A stretch of 43,174 nucleotides of DNA, from positions 1 through 43,174 of IMG/VR virus record IMGVR_UViG_3300035701_000079; one strand, given 5' to 3'. The notes under the pieces were generated by a model. It was given only the letters and a program-made list of their open reading frames with translations, ran no database searches and was not told the origin of the DNA. The first letter of the stretch is position 1, and each line of letters opens with the position of its first letter. Made by a program: the position numbers and the translations under genes. Below are positions 9,801-17,238 of the stretch, piece after piece. This DNA is from a virus.

Positions 9801-10262
9801 CCACTTCTTGTTTTCAATCAGGGACCAACCTTAGTAGCCCCTGCCCTCGGTGCAGCCACAGCAACCTCCCTCATTGCCACAGGGATAGTTGACGGAACTG
9901 CTCCAATCGTCATCACGGCGACGTCAGCAGGATACACTCTTGGGGCTACCTATAAGAGTGGTTATACCTTTGCTCATCCAGTTGCGGCTGCGGCTTCCTT
10001 CACAATGACTCTCCCAGTAGCAGCAGCGGGACTCCAGTACTGTGTTGGGAATTATGCAGCTCATACAGGAACCCTTACGGTCTGGACGAATAAGCCAGGG
10101 GGAGCAGGGACACAGTACATTGATCTTGACGGAGTCCTTACGGCCAATACCGGAAACGTGCATGCTACAGCAGTAGCTGGTAACCTTGGATGCTTTATTG
10201 GATTAGATGCTAATAACTGGAAGTTTATTCCAACAAAAGGAACATGGGCTAAGGGGCCGTAA
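3900..10262 (+). CDS. Giant repeat-containing fibre-like protein with Sec signal and internal beta-helix
   Basis: The product has 2120 residues and should be an elongated adhesin or tail-fibre-like protein. Residues 1-22 form a Sec signal (MKK, hydrophobic core, cut after TFA). Residues 36-60 carry a fibre-type head motif (WDTDNDKLYVGTGAA). Most of the rest is imperfect repeats of about 40-70 residues built on phrases such as TIGDLxYA and GQVLTSAGTGTAPxWS, interspersed with GGTG turns, as in long phage fibres. Residues about 1245-1530 look like a right-handed parallel beta-helix (pectate-lyase fold), for example INTYITAATAGDTLMLSSGT. The C-terminus is a compact domain ending NNWKFIPTKGTWAKGP. 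From about base 7030 to 9450 the DNA is clearly richer in G+C third positions than the flanks, and blocks inside it repeat earlier blocks almost exactly in protein but not in DNA, so the gene is a mosaic. It is the longest gene here and starts an export-signal-rich block. Confidence 0.75.
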   Translation: MKKIIVCLLMALTFLCVQTTFAQMRPMPPPVVPIRALDCSPFITEGMICWDTDNDKLYVGTGAAALELGTAGATTFLALTDTPASYATFGGQYVKVNAGATALEFTAATVAGHTILDSTVHTDALTGTVVRGDLIIGNSTPKWSRLAKSASGSGLISGTNDIGWSSWYTFGTAAQSYTFPTTTQYLAPNPLTTIGDLPYANSTATPAGYGRIAAVAIGQVLASAGTGTAPVWSASPQVTSIELGHATDTTLARSAAGIVTIEGAYVALNPATTIGDLIYASSTATPAALSRLADVAAGSYLRSGGVGAAPLWSTLLLPNSGTIYKLAAYTAANTLTELGAVGATGQLLVGATGGIPTWSVTTLTDGTNAFTITNGTVSFLVNTSGTIGSAAYTSAGAYSPIAGSSSIVTVGALTAGSLATGFTPVTVPLGGTGASTYALNGVLYGNAANAIGVTAIGAEGQLLRVGASPFVPAWTTATWPATVADGSVLATNAANTMSAITWHAAGTKVLTNASGTISWEDAAAPGAHAIVGASHTLAAATAGTILRASAADAFTWTTSTFADTYAVGTVLHAGTANTITGLAPGAIGSFLMSNGTGAALTYLAPGAATYILVGAGVTTIPVWTAPTGTGSPVLGTSPTFTTQLTTPKIASVGNLTIDAVNAAANSTVAIGNSAATYVADVTVDGGLEIEGLLKAGTSHTTLTDAAGKVLSAALNTVAVGQGGTGATSFTANSYLKGNTTSALIERTYNEVKTDLSLNNVENTALSTWTGAATIATVGTISSGVWTGTAITAVRGGTGQTAYTIGDLLYADSTTTLGKLGIGTSGYVLTSAGAGAAPAWATPAAAAAHVLDSASHTITGKTAGQVLRATAATTFGFSTSTFADTYTIGGLLVASGANTVTGLATGTNGQILLGVTGAVPAWGTDLATATTIGTAYIHRVGGTDVAVADGGTGKSTYTLYSIPYMSGTTTFGEIAIGTAGQYLKTNAGANGYDWGTPAGAGDVISVGDCTDGACLDAHDAGAGTYIDLYSATAITRLVNTSGVMEAKVGATAAYASFKAADITTVAVNGSNRLTITNNTAIAPTASVNEIYPEANIWKINENGTEYSIVLGATGSPIKFAGALTSGGIPYASAANTITSTGALTQYGVLYGGGAGNPPVAVTPGTTGQVLAGTTGGAPIFTNLATLNTPSRGGTGVAQASDLSTITITGAYPLTMTLGVATSVNYSNFPSGVSTYIKPSATTIVPIGGDINTYITAATAGDTLMLSSGTYTITSAINVSKQLNIVGQGSAGQISALETDVHGTRINVATAGIDAFNITSSNVRIAHLSLDFTSAATGTTRGFVVANNLDGITFNNVDVNFASCAGAKTAFDILGSTAVIRACTFNVTSNNLAALGVYYHNDSSTTGAKVLDVYLTYGHCIAGNTRSSAYWTYNNNDTDLITMNIYNSTGYSATGTANDDAAATTSTTSSAARMNVYGCFLSGADADVSQGGTNTITIYGGILVNNTTAGSPTYGGTVAASAFTGTITNATNVSMLNESTDTTCFPAFLTDSTPGNFPLKTVSTLTFNSNTGALGATSFSGSASGLTSLPAANLLIASQAVGDLLYASSGTVWSRLPDVAAGQPLLSGGVTTAPAYAGYTFAGTASQTYTFPTTTGYLAPNPLTTIGDIPYANTTATPAAYGRIAAVAAGQVLTSAGTGTVPAWSASPSITALTVTGANPGIVLGTASGNRGEILLHNASNAYHFEIFSGASGADLSWTLPIAAPAGNSYLVTAATTGALSYTNPDTFSVKAGSSSIVTVGALSAGSLASGFTPVTVPLGGTGASTYALNGVLYGNAANAIGVTAIGAEGNILVVGASPFVPAWSAGTGTGVPARGTSPVFTTSILPSAAGATAIGTTALPFSSIFIGDAATNNVQLINTAAASAVVLTLPSTSGTLARLEDKISDLAAVTSAELYGKVSDETGSASGSPLLVFNQGPTLVAPALGAATATSLIATGIVDGTAPIVITATSAGYTLGATYKSGYTFAHPVAAAASFTMTLPVAAAGLQYCVGNYAAHTGTLTVWTNKPGGAGTQYIDLDGVLTANTGNVHATAVAGNLGCFIGLDANNWKFIPTKGTWAKGP
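4401..4607 (+). repeat. Fibre module 1, first copy
   Basis: Residues 168-236 of the giant fibre gene (69 residues) repeat at 8808-9017 (70 residues), differing at about a dozen positions plus one inserted residue. The shared core includes TFPTTT, YLAPNPLTTIGD and GRIAAVA. Codons are AT-leaning here and GC-leaning in the second copy. Confidence 0.8.
5103..5279 (+). repeat. Fibre module 2, first copy
   Basis: Residues 402-460 (59 residues, beginning AGSSSIVTVGAL) recur at 9267-9443 with only two Thr/Ser differences. The DNA of the two copies differs at about a quarter of its bases. Confidence 0.85.
8808..9017 (+). repeat. Fibre module 1, second copy (GC-rich codons)
   Basis: Residues 1637-1706 of the giant fibre are the counterpart of 4401-4607. 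The protein is strongly conserved while most third codon positions have changed, so this copy most likely came from a divergent relative and is not a fresh duplication. Confidence 0.8.
9267..9443 (+). repeat. Fibre module 2, second copy (GC-rich codons)
   Basis: Residues 1790-1848 of the giant fibre are 57/59 identical to residues 402-460 but use mainly different synonymous codons. Directly after this block the codon use returns to that of the rest of the window, which marks a likely recombination boundary near 9445. Confidence 0.85.
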
Positions 10263-10546
10263 TGAAAAGTAGCTTTATCAAACCCTGGGAGGTAGTGTTG
10301 GCGGCGTTGATAGTGTTCCTTGCCTGCTCTACCTCCCTATACTGGTATGACCGATTCAGCAAATATCGTAAACACAGTGTTGAAATTGAGATGAGAACTA
10401 ATTGGGAACAGGAAACGAACAAATGGCAGAAGGATGCGACGGATAATGTGAATGCACTCATAAAATCACAACGGGAGGTTCTTACTGTCTTGAATGCCAA
10501 TTTTGAAGCTGGTAGGTTGATCATTCCCCAAAAGGAGAAAAAGTGA
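10262..10546 (+). CDS. Small membrane-anchored coiled-coil protein
   Basis: The product has 94 residues; the start overlaps the fibre stop by one base (TAATG), which implies translational coupling. Residues 10-28 are one transmembrane segment (EVVLAALIVFLACSTSLYWY region). The remainder is a hydrophilic helix or coiled coil ending in lysines, so the body should face one side of the membrane. This layout is that of an i-spanin or a membrane-anchored virion chaperone. Its place between fibre genes, far from the lysis genes, favours a role with the exported fibre proteins. The function is unproven. Confidence 0.6.
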   Translation: MKSSFIKPWEVVLAALIVFLACSTSLYWYDRFSKYRKHSVEIEMRTNWEQETNKWQKDATDNVNALIKSQREVLTVLNANFEAGRLIIPQKEKK

Positions 10547-11352
10547 ACCGACGTGAATTCATTAAACGAGCATATCAACTCGGTGGTTTAGCAGCCCTGA
10601 TCTCGCTGGGTATAAAACCTGAAACACTTAATGGTGCGGTACTTCAGGGAATAATAGGCTCAGCAAGTCCGAGTGGTGGTGCCTCCTATCCCGACATCAT
10701 CTTCTATTGGGGATGTGAGACAACTACGGCTGAGAAATCAGCAGGGGATAATCTTGCCACTTTAAACGGTGACAGTGTACTTTCAACCGCTCAACACCCT
10801 GTAGGTCTTAAATCACTTTCTATTCCTACTACTTATGATTATGCTATTTTCGATGTAAGTGGTGGTGATATTGCGGATCATATTTCTGGAAGAATAGGGG
10901 CGTATGTTTACTGGACTACATTACCAACAAATCAGGATACGATATTTCATATAAGTTATAACGATGCCAATAGGATAGTTCTTTGGCTTTGGTTCGATAA
11001 TGTCGATTATCATCTTTATCCACGTTATTATTCTGGCGGTTCAGCAACAAGTTATGAAACTCGTGGTACAACAACAATCGCAATCAATACATTGTATTTC
11101 ATTGAGGTGGCATGGGATTTAGTTGGTGTAAGTCCAAATATTAATCCAAATCTTAAACTCTATGTCAATGGTGGATTGGATGCATCAGATACCACCGTTG
11201 TAGCAACTTGGGCTGGTACTCCAACAAAATTTGAACTTGGATCATACAGTTCTGATGGTGGAGGAATACTTTTTATAGATCAAGTGTTAAGTTCAAATGA
11301 TCCTACAAGGGATTTATATGCAATTCGTGATCTTACTTCTTTTCCTGATTAA
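10543..11352 (+). CDS. LamG-like (concanavalin fold) protein with Tat-type signal
   Basis: The product has 269 residues and starts at GTG 10543 (GTGA overlap with the previous stop, AAAGGAG upstream). The N-terminus NRREFIKRA followed by a moderately hydrophobic segment (residues 12-24) matches the twin-arginine (Tat) export pattern. Residues about 45-265 resemble a LamG/concanavalin-like jelly roll: IIFYWGCE start, LKSLSIP, an aromatic-rich middle, then LKLYVNGGLDASD and KFELGSYSSDGGGILFIDQV, typical of carbohydrate-binding laminin-G domains. The likely role is glycan binding. Tat export would imply folding before export, and is inference from the motif. Confidence 0.6.
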   Translation: MNRREFIKRAYQLGGLAALISLGIKPETLNGAVLQGIIGSASPSGGASYPDIIFYWGCETTTAEKSAGDNLATLNGDSVLSTAQHPVGLKSLSIPTTYDYAIFDVSGGDIADHISGRIGAYVYWTTLPTNQDTIFHISYNDANRIVLWLWFDNVDYHLYPRYYSGGSATSYETRGTTTIAINTLYFIEVAWDLVGVSPNINPNLKLYVNGGLDASDTTVVATWAGTPTKFELGSYSSDGGGILFIDQVLSSNDPTRDLYAIRDLTSFPD

Positions 11353-11360
11353 GGATAGAG

Positions 11361-12701
11361 ATGGGAACATATTACGTTGATTCAACAACCGCTTCTACGA
11401 ACTGGGCAAACGCTACCAATATAGCCACTCCCTGCACTCCTTTAACAGCCTTTGCCAATACTGTTGCTGATGACATTGTTTATTTTAGGGGTGGAAGTGG
11501 TGACAACTATGACGCTTACCCAGACTACTATGAAGATCCCTACTTTCAGCCTACAAACAGTGGTACATCTGGTCATCCAATAACCTTCAAGAATTATCCT
11601 GGTGAAACCCCTATAATCAGAAATAAGGGAAGTGATTATACTGGTTTCCCCGTTATAGGAACTTCAGGTAAAAATTGGATAGTCTTTGATGGATTTCAAT
11701 TTGGAGACAGTCAGAACTATACGGTTGAGGGCATTCCAACTATGAGGATTCAGAATGCTTCTACGAACATCACGGTTAGGAACTGCGTATGGAAGTGCCC
11801 AAACGAAACTAGTCTTGGTGCTAATATGCAGGCTATTTACATCGTGGGGAGCAGTACTAGTTCAAGAATTGTGAATACCACGATTACGAACTGCTACTTT
11901 TCTGGAGGAATGAATACTAATCCAAGTGTTCATTATAATAGTATTAATATGTACTATAATGACAATACGGTTATAGAATACTCCACGTTTGAAAATTCAT
12001 TCGGTGGAGTAAACTTCAAAAGTGCTAACATTAATTCTAAGATTAGATATTGCTTCTTCCGAAACTTGCAAGATGGTATTGCTGCTATTAAGATAGCTAC
12101 TTTCGTGGATACTTGGAGCAATATAAGTATCTACCAAAATATTGCAATACTTGAGGCCATAAATGGTGGCTTTATTGGAACTTACAATAACGCTATGGGA
12201 GGAACAGGAGCCTACATCTACAACAATTCCATTTACGGATCTTCTGGAAGTTATAACGGAATTTACGTTGACACGGAAAGTCCCTCAGTAGCAAATATGA
12301 ATTTTTGGAACAACGTGCTGGACAGATCTGGAAAAGCTATGAGGTGGCAGGCATCTAATTCCCCCACCTACAGTGATTACAATATCTATTACAATGGCCA
12401 ACTTTTTGAGATGGGGGGAAGCAATTATACGACTTTAGCACTATGGCGAACAGCATTAGGAGGACAGGCAGATGGTGATGAGGCTAATTCTTGGTACGAA
12501 GCAATAACATGGGACAATGCTGGTGGTACTACACCAGCAGATTATAAATTTACTTCTACCAACAAAAACAATGGCAGAGGAGGAGCTTATTCCTCTGTAA
12601 TTGGGGCATATATTACGGGAAATGAACAAATTGGGTATTTGGAAGATACAGGTTCAGCTTCTATAAGAGGAGTACGCATAATTGGAGGATCAGTACGATG
12701 A
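11361..12701 (+). CDS. Right-handed beta-helix protein (pectate-lyase-like fold)
   Basis: The product has 446 residues and no evident signal peptide. It starts TYYVDSTTAST, the usual entry of parallel beta-helix proteins, followed by DDIVYFRGG, GHPITFKNYPGETPII and then many short beta-rungs rich in Asn (NITVRNCVWKC, VNTTITNCYF, NSKIRYCFFRNL, AYIYNNSIYGSSG). This fold is common in phage tailspikes and depolymerases that bind or cut surface polysaccharides. I cannot assign catalytic residues. The C-terminus ends IRGVRIIGGSVR, possibly a tail for contact with a partner. It overlaps the next gene by 4 bases (ATGA). Confidence 0.7.
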   Translation: MGTYYVDSTTASTNWANATNIATPCTPLTAFANTVADDIVYFRGGSGDNYDAYPDYYEDPYFQPTNSGTSGHPITFKNYPGETPIIRNKGSDYTGFPVIGTSGKNWIVFDGFQFGDSQNYTVEGIPTMRIQNASTNITVRNCVWKCPNETSLGANMQAIYIVGSSTSSRIVNTTITNCYFSGGMNTNPSVHYNSINMYYNDNTVIEYSTFENSFGGVNFKSANINSKIRYCFFRNLQDGIAAIKIATFVDTWSNISIYQNIAILEAINGGFIGTYNNAMGGTGAYIYNNSIYGSSGSYNGIYVDTESPSVANMNFWNNVLDRSGKAMRWQASNSPTYSDYNIYYNGQLFEMGGSNYTTLALWRTALGGQADGDEANSWYEAITWDNAGGTTPADYKFTSTNKNNGRGGAYSSVIGAYITGNEQIGYLEDTGSASIRGVRIIGGSVR

Positions 12702-13000
12702 TTAATCGCCGTACTCTTTTAAAATTAGGGCTACTTGCTTTGGGGGGAGCTTTCATGCAGTTTGATTCCAAGGAATTGATGCTCACAGCCGACGATCTAC
12801 CTCCAAAGACATTTGACGAGATTGAGATAAAAATAGACCAGCATCAACCATTTCTGACCGATCTTATGATTATGTCGGATGGTAGGCAGAGATTGTTTTA
12901 TGATGTAAGTAAACTTCCTCATGGGAAGCATGAGGTGTGGCTGAGGGGTGTTAAGAATCACAAGTTTGGCCCTGTGACAAAGTTTGAGTTTAGAATATAG
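12698..13000 (+). CDS. Small protein with Tat-type signal
   Basis: The product has 100 residues. The N-terminus INRRTLLKLGLLALGG is a near-ideal twin-arginine signal (RRTLLKL) and resembles the Tat-like start of the 10543 product. The remaining 70 residues look like one small beta-sandwich: DEIEIKIDQHQPFL, then RQRLFYDVSKLPHGKHEVWLRG, then FGPVTKFEFRI, a pattern reminiscent of fibronectin type III or Ig-like modules. It is coupled to the beta-helix gene by an ATGA overlap. The function is unknown; an exported accessory binding domain is the simplest idea. Confidence 0.6.
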   Translation: MINRRTLLKLGLLALGGAFMQFDSKELMLTADDLPPKTFDEIEIKIDQHQPFLTDLMIMSDGRQRLFYDVSKLPHGKHEVWLRGVKNHKFGPVTKFEFRI

Positions 13001-13009
13001 GAGGTCATT

Positions 13010-13336
13010 ATGAAGAAGATTGTCCTACTTACATTGGCTATCGTGTTCATGTCATCTCTCGTTTATGCGGCTCCATTTTTGGTCTGTGACCCACAGACTG
13101 GCGTTACCAGTTACAAATTGACGGGTCCAGCGTGGGTTCCCGCCTCTGTTCCTGCCCAGGCGGATGGGAGTCTAAAGTTAGACGTATCGGTCGCAGCGAT
13201 TGGAACAAACTCTCTTACAGCGGCAGCTTGCAAGACAGATCCCACTTGGGGGGAGGTTTGCAGCAGCTCCGTCCCTTTCGCATTCACTCGACCATCTCCG
13301 CCTGCTACGATTGGAAACATAAGGCTTATACCATAA
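13010..13336 (+). CDS. Small Sec-exported Ig/FnIII-like protein
   Basis: The product has 108 residues, with an AGGAGG ribosome site. Residues 1-20 are a Sec signal (MKK, hydrophobic core, cut after VYA). The mature 88 residues carry four cysteines and a beta-sandwich-like pattern: PFLVCDPQTGVTSYKLTG, then GSLKLDVSVAAIGTNSLTAAAC, then VPFAFTRPSPP and IGNIRLIP. Similar small domains with a PFLVCDPQ start occur in phage structural regions, but I cannot name a family. The cysteines with an export signal would suit disulfide bonds in the periplasm. Confidence 0.6.
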   Translation: MKKIVLLTLAIVFMSSLVYAAPFLVCDPQTGVTSYKLTGPAWVPASVPAQADGSLKLDVSVAAIGTNSLTAAACKTDPTWGEVCSSSVPFAFTRPSPPATIGNIRLIP

Positions 13337-13343
13337 GGCATGA

Positions 13344-14222
13344 ATGGTGGATAAAATGATGAAGAAATTCCTTGTTATTTGTATCCTAATATTTTCCATT
13401 CTCGGAAATACTTCAGCCGCGACTTTCTCTGGTGGCAGTATGGTGGGGGGAGTAATTAATGTATTTTCCCCTACACAAATCTCTGGTCTTGTCCTCTGGT
13501 TAAGATCTGATCTTGGGATAACTAAGGATGGGGGTAATTTAGTAAGTGCGTGGGCAGACCAAAGTGGAAATGGGAACAATGCAACTGCTTACGGAAGTCC
13601 TCTCTGGAAGGACAACCATATAAATGGCCATTCCACAATATATCTTAATGGATCAACTGATTACTTCTTGGCTAATTTAGTGGCAACCAAAGGATATTTT
13701 TCCGGCATAGATAAACCGATGTCTATATTCATTGTAGCCACAATGGAAAAAGTAACTTTTGATGATGCATATAATGGAACATTGGCGTCGGTAAATTCGA
13801 GCGATCCTAATGGTGCCAATGAGCATATTTTCCGTTTTTACAATTATGGATTAAATATGCAGATAGATAGATGGGATGATGCTTTTAATCAAAAAACTGG
13901 TACCGGGGATGGAATACCTTATGAACCCATTACTTATGCTCGTCCACATCTATGGGAACTTGTGTTTACTGGAACGACCGTGAGTATATATAGGGATGGA
14001 GGGGCCACGGTTACAGCCGCAGATTTGGATGTTGGTACAGCTGCTCTTGATACATATTTTTCGATAGGTGTGATTAAAGAAAACGCAGCTCCTTTCTACT
14101 ATTGGATAGGGGATATTACAGAAGTTATAGTATACAATTCTGATTTATCTGATGCTAATCGTCAATCTGTCGAATTATATATTAACACCAAAGCCCAAGG
14201 AACAGGTTATGCGATTTATTAA
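13344..14222 (+). CDS. Sec-exported LamG-like lectin-type protein
   Basis: The product has 292 residues if started at ATG 13344 (AAGG at 13335-13338); an ATG at 13356 would remove only four residues and leave the Sec signal intact (MMKKFLVICILIFSILGNTSA). The mature protein is a LamG/concanavalin-like domain: SGLVLWLRSDLGI, VSAWADQSGNGNNAT, STIYLNGSTDYFLA, MSIFIVATMEK, then VSIYRDGGATV and IGDITEVIVYNSDLSDANRQ, the usual strand order of the family. The likely role is surface-glycan binding. It ends the export-signal block; the T7-like tail genes start after it. Confidence 0.65.
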   Translation: MVDKMMKKFLVICILIFSILGNTSAATFSGGSMVGGVINVFSPTQISGLVLWLRSDLGITKDGGNLVSAWADQSGNGNNATAYGSPLWKDNHINGHSTIYLNGSTDYFLANLVATKGYFSGIDKPMSIFIVATMEKVTFDDAYNGTLASVNSSDPNGANEHIFRFYNYGLNMQIDRWDDAFNQKTGTGDGIPYEPITYARPHLWELVFTGTTVSIYRDGGATVTAADLDVGTAALDTYFSIGVIKENAAPFYYWIGDITEVIVYNSDLSDANRQSVELYINTKAQGTGYAIY

Positions 14223-14277
14223 GATTGATGATGTTTCGATACCAGTTCCCGGGAAGTGTAGTGATAGGAGATAAATT

Positions 14278-14835
14278 ATGAGTTCGGAAATTGAAATTTG
14301 TTCTGCTGCCTTAAATAAACTCGGTCATGAATCTATTTTATCATTTGATGATCTTACACCCAGGTCTAATCTATGTAGAGACTTTTATCCATCGGTGAGA
14401 GATGCAGTCTTGAGAGCTTATCCCTGGAATTGTGCTCTAACACAACAGGCATTGGCCCACGATGTAGCCCTTCCTTTATTCGGTTATGCCTACAAATTTG
14501 CACTCCCTACCGTTCCTTATTGTTTAAGAGTATTAAAGATCGAGGATGATCCTGAATTCAATATAAAAGGTAGATATATCTATACGGATGAGACTGCTAT
14601 CAATATCGAATTCATAGCGAGGATTACTAACCCGGGACTATTCGATTCTCTTCTAAAAGAAGCGATAGAGGCGAGACTTGCTGCAGAATTGGCTTACCCG
14701 ATCACGAGGACACCATCGGTAGCCCAGACCATGTGGGCACTCTATGAAGCAAAATTGAGAGAGGCGAGAACAATGGATGGGATGGAAGGAAATATACAGC
14801 CTTGGGAATCAAACGATTTGATTAATTGCCGATAG
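14278..14835 (+). CDS. Tail tubular protein A (T7 gp11-like)
   Basis: The product has 185 residues, against 196 for T7 gp11. It has the hallmark N-terminal region of this family: EIEICSAALNKLG, SFDDLTPRSNLCRDFYPSVRDAVLRAYPWNCA. The protein forms the dodecameric adaptor between the portal and the nozzle of the short tail. It begins the T7-order tail module and is followed by the gp12-like nozzle gene. A GGAG site precedes the start. Confidence 0.9.
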   Translation: MSSEIEICSAALNKLGHESILSFDDLTPRSNLCRDFYPSVRDAVLRAYPWNCALTQQALAHDVALPLFGYAYKFALPTVPYCLRVLKIEDDPEFNIKGRYIYTDETAINIEFIARITNPGLFDSLLKEAIEARLAAELAYPITRTPSVAQTMWALYEAKLREARTMDGMEGNIQPWESNDLINCR

Positions 14836-14904
14836 GAATAGGGTATCAAGTTTTATGTAAAAATTGTAACTGGATAAAACACATTGAAAATATAAGGAGT
14901 AAAC

Positions 14905-17238
14905 GTGTCCGCAAAGACCAGACCGATCTTTAATAATTTTTCGAGCGGTGAAATTTCCCCTAAGATCGACGGTAGAATCGATCTCACACAATATTTTAAT
15001 GGAGTTCAAGAACTCCGTAACTGGCTCTGTGTTCCGCAGGGCGGAGCAAAGACAAGGGGTGGATTTCATTTTGTAGCAACAACCAAGAATAATGAACAGG
15101 CACGATTAATTCCCTTCCAATTCTCAGAACTCCAGAATTATATACTCGAATTCGGAGACGAGTATATCCGGTTCTTTATGAACTGCGGTCAGATCATGGT
15201 GGGAGACGGGGCTGAATTAGTCACGAATGGGGACTTTCCTGCTGGTATCGCAAGTTGGCTGGATATATCTATCGGAACTGGCACGGTGACATGGGATACC
15301 AACCACATGGAAATTAGTGGGGAAGCGACCGGTATTGGATGGGCAGAACAAGAAATAACCACGGTAGACGAGAGCGTCTATTTATTGGAATTTGATGTAA
15401 CGGCCTTTCCATTAACCGTGAGGATTGGAAGCACATCGGGGGATGATGATATATTAGCAGATACGATTTATGCAGTGGGAGTCGATCATCAACTTTTCTT
15501 TACTGCTAATGGGACGAGTGCTTTTATTCAGTTTAAAACTGCAAGTGATAATCTGGCAGAATTGGATAATGTAAGTTGCCAACTTGCAATCCCTTATGAA
15601 ATAGTAAGTCCATATTATTCCGACGATGATCTTTGGTCTATCCGGTTTGTTCAGGATGATGAGAATCTTTTCCTTGTCCATCCATTATATCCACCACAGG
15701 TCTTGACAAGGGGGGTTGGACACACAAGTTTCACGATTGATCCAATCACGTTTATCGATGGGCCTTACGAAGATCAGATCAATACGCCAACCATTACACC
15801 ATCTGCGACGACAGGGAATATATTTTTAACCGCATCTGCTCCTTTATTTAATGTCGCAAACCATGTTGGAACCCTTTGGAGAATTCTGAACGGTGCAGCC
15901 TGGGGATATGTTGTGTTGGTAGCGAATGCCTCAAATAGTACAACCCATTTCCACGCCACCGTTCTAACAACTCTTGGAGGTGTAGGGGCGTCAACGTACC
16001 ATTGTGAGGGTGCATGGTCAGACCTAAATGGATGGCCGAGGGCAATATGCTTCCACGAAGGAAAACTCTTATTTGCCAGTACCTATGAGCATCCACAGAC
16101 GATATGGGGATCAAAGAGTGGAAAATATAACGATTTCACCCCTGGGGTTCTTGATAATGATTCCTATTCCTTCACACCATCCGATCTCAATATCATTAGG
16201 TGGATATCTCCCGGGAGAGTCCTTTCCATTGGAGCCTTTAATGCAGAGGCAACCGCTGTAGGGCCGAGTGACGGGCCGATTACCGCAGTTGACCCGCCCA
16301 GAATTAAATCAGAAACCAATCATGGGAGTTCGGATCTAATCGCTCCCGTCAAAGTTGGAAAAGCAATTCTCTTTTTACAAAAGGCAGCCAGAAAGATTAG
16401 GGAATTTGTCTATTCCTACACGGAAGATGCTTACGGGGCTCCAGATATAACAATGGCTTCTGAACATCTATTTGACTTAGACATCCTTGATTTGGTTTAT
16501 CAGCAGGAGCCGGATTCTATGCTGTGGGCATTAAGGGCAGATGGAGTGCTTCTACCATGTACCTATGACCGTACGTTAGACCCAACCAAGGGTGGAATAG
16601 TTGGATGGGCAAAGGCGTATACAGACGGATTATTTGAGAGCATCGCGACAATACCTTATCAGGATAAAGACCAATTATGGGCAATGGTGATTCGGACGAT
16701 AGGTGGTGTCACAAAAAGGTATATCGAATATTACGATCCTGATATTTGCGTAGATTCAGGACTGACTTATTCTGGAGCGGCAACCACCACGATTTCGGGA
16801 CTAAAACATCTTGTCGGTAAATCGGTAGTAATTGTGGGTGATGGTGCTCCCTATCCCGCTCAAATCGTGCCAGCCAGCGGGGAATTAACAATCGATCCAC
16901 CTGCATCAGAGATTTATGTCGGTCTTGCCTACACTCCAACATTAGTCACAAATAGACCCGAAGTGCAGATTTCTGGAACGTCTCAAGGATTAATGAAGGC
17001 ATGGAACAAGATTATTGTGAGGGTATTAGAGACGACGGGGATAACGATAAATGGACAGGTTGTACCGGCCAGAACTTCAGAAGATCTTATGGGTTCTGCA
17101 CCCGCACCATTTACGGGAGAAGTTCACGTTTTGAATTTGGGATGGGACACGGAAGGACGGATAACAATAATCCAACCATTGCCCTTGCCAGCCCACATTA
17201 TTTCGATAACAGGGGATTTGGTTGTGGGAGATTCGTGA
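14905..17238 (+). CDS. Tail tubular protein B / nozzle (T7 gp12-like)
   Basis: The product has 777 residues, against 794 for T7 gp12. The start is GTG 14905 behind AAGGAGT. The N-terminus is typical of the nozzle family: NNFSSGEISPKIDGRIDLTQY, then LRNWLCVPQGGAKTRGGFHFV and YILEFGDEYIRFF. The middle and C-terminal halves hold the beta-propeller-type repeats of the nozzle (YEHPQTIWGSKSGKYNDF; QKAARKIREFVYSY). It makes the distal tube through which DNA leaves and where fibres attach. The stop overlaps the next gene start. Confidence 0.92.
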   Translation: MSAKTRPIFNNFSSGEISPKIDGRIDLTQYFNGVQELRNWLCVPQGGAKTRGGFHFVATTKNNEQARLIPFQFSELQNYILEFGDEYIRFFMNCGQIMVGDGAELVTNGDFPAGIASWLDISIGTGTVTWDTNHMEISGEATGIGWAEQEITTVDESVYLLEFDVTAFPLTVRIGSTSGDDDILADTIYAVGVDHQLFFTANGTSAFIQFKTASDNLAELDNVSCQLAIPYEIVSPYYSDDDLWSIRFVQDDENLFLVHPLYPPQVLTRGVGHTSFTIDPITFIDGPYEDQINTPTITPSATTGNIFLTASAPLFNVANHVGTLWRILNGAAWGYVVLVANASNSTTHFHATVLTTLGGVGASTYHCEGAWSDLNGWPRAICFHEGKLLFASTYEHPQTIWGSKSGKYNDFTPGVLDNDSYSFTPSDLNIIRWISPGRVLSIGAFNAEATAVGPSDGPITAVDPPRIKSETNHGSSDLIAPVKVGKAILFLQKAARKIREFVYSYTEDAYGAPDITMASEHLFDLDILDLVYQQEPDSMLWALRADGVLLPCTYDRTLDPTKGGIVGWAKAYTDGLFESIATIPYQDKDQLWAMVIRTIGGVTKRYIEYYDPDICVDSGLTYSGAATTTISGLKHLVGKSVVIVGDGAPYPAQIVPASGELTIDPPASEIYVGLAYTPTLVTNRPEVQISGTSQGLMKAWNKIIVRVLETTGITINGQVVPARTSEDLMGSAPAPFTGEVHVLNLGWDTEGRITIIQPLPLPAHIISITGDLVVGDS

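Noticed and set aside
14235-14280. Short frame between the LamG-like protein and tail tubular protein A
   Set aside because: Only about 16 codons, weak start; better read as the leader of the tail gene.
17001-17234. Long N-terminal extension of the gp13-like protein
   Set aside because: It runs antiparallel to nothing but fully overlaps the nozzle gene in another frame; the GTG at 17235 fits the family length.
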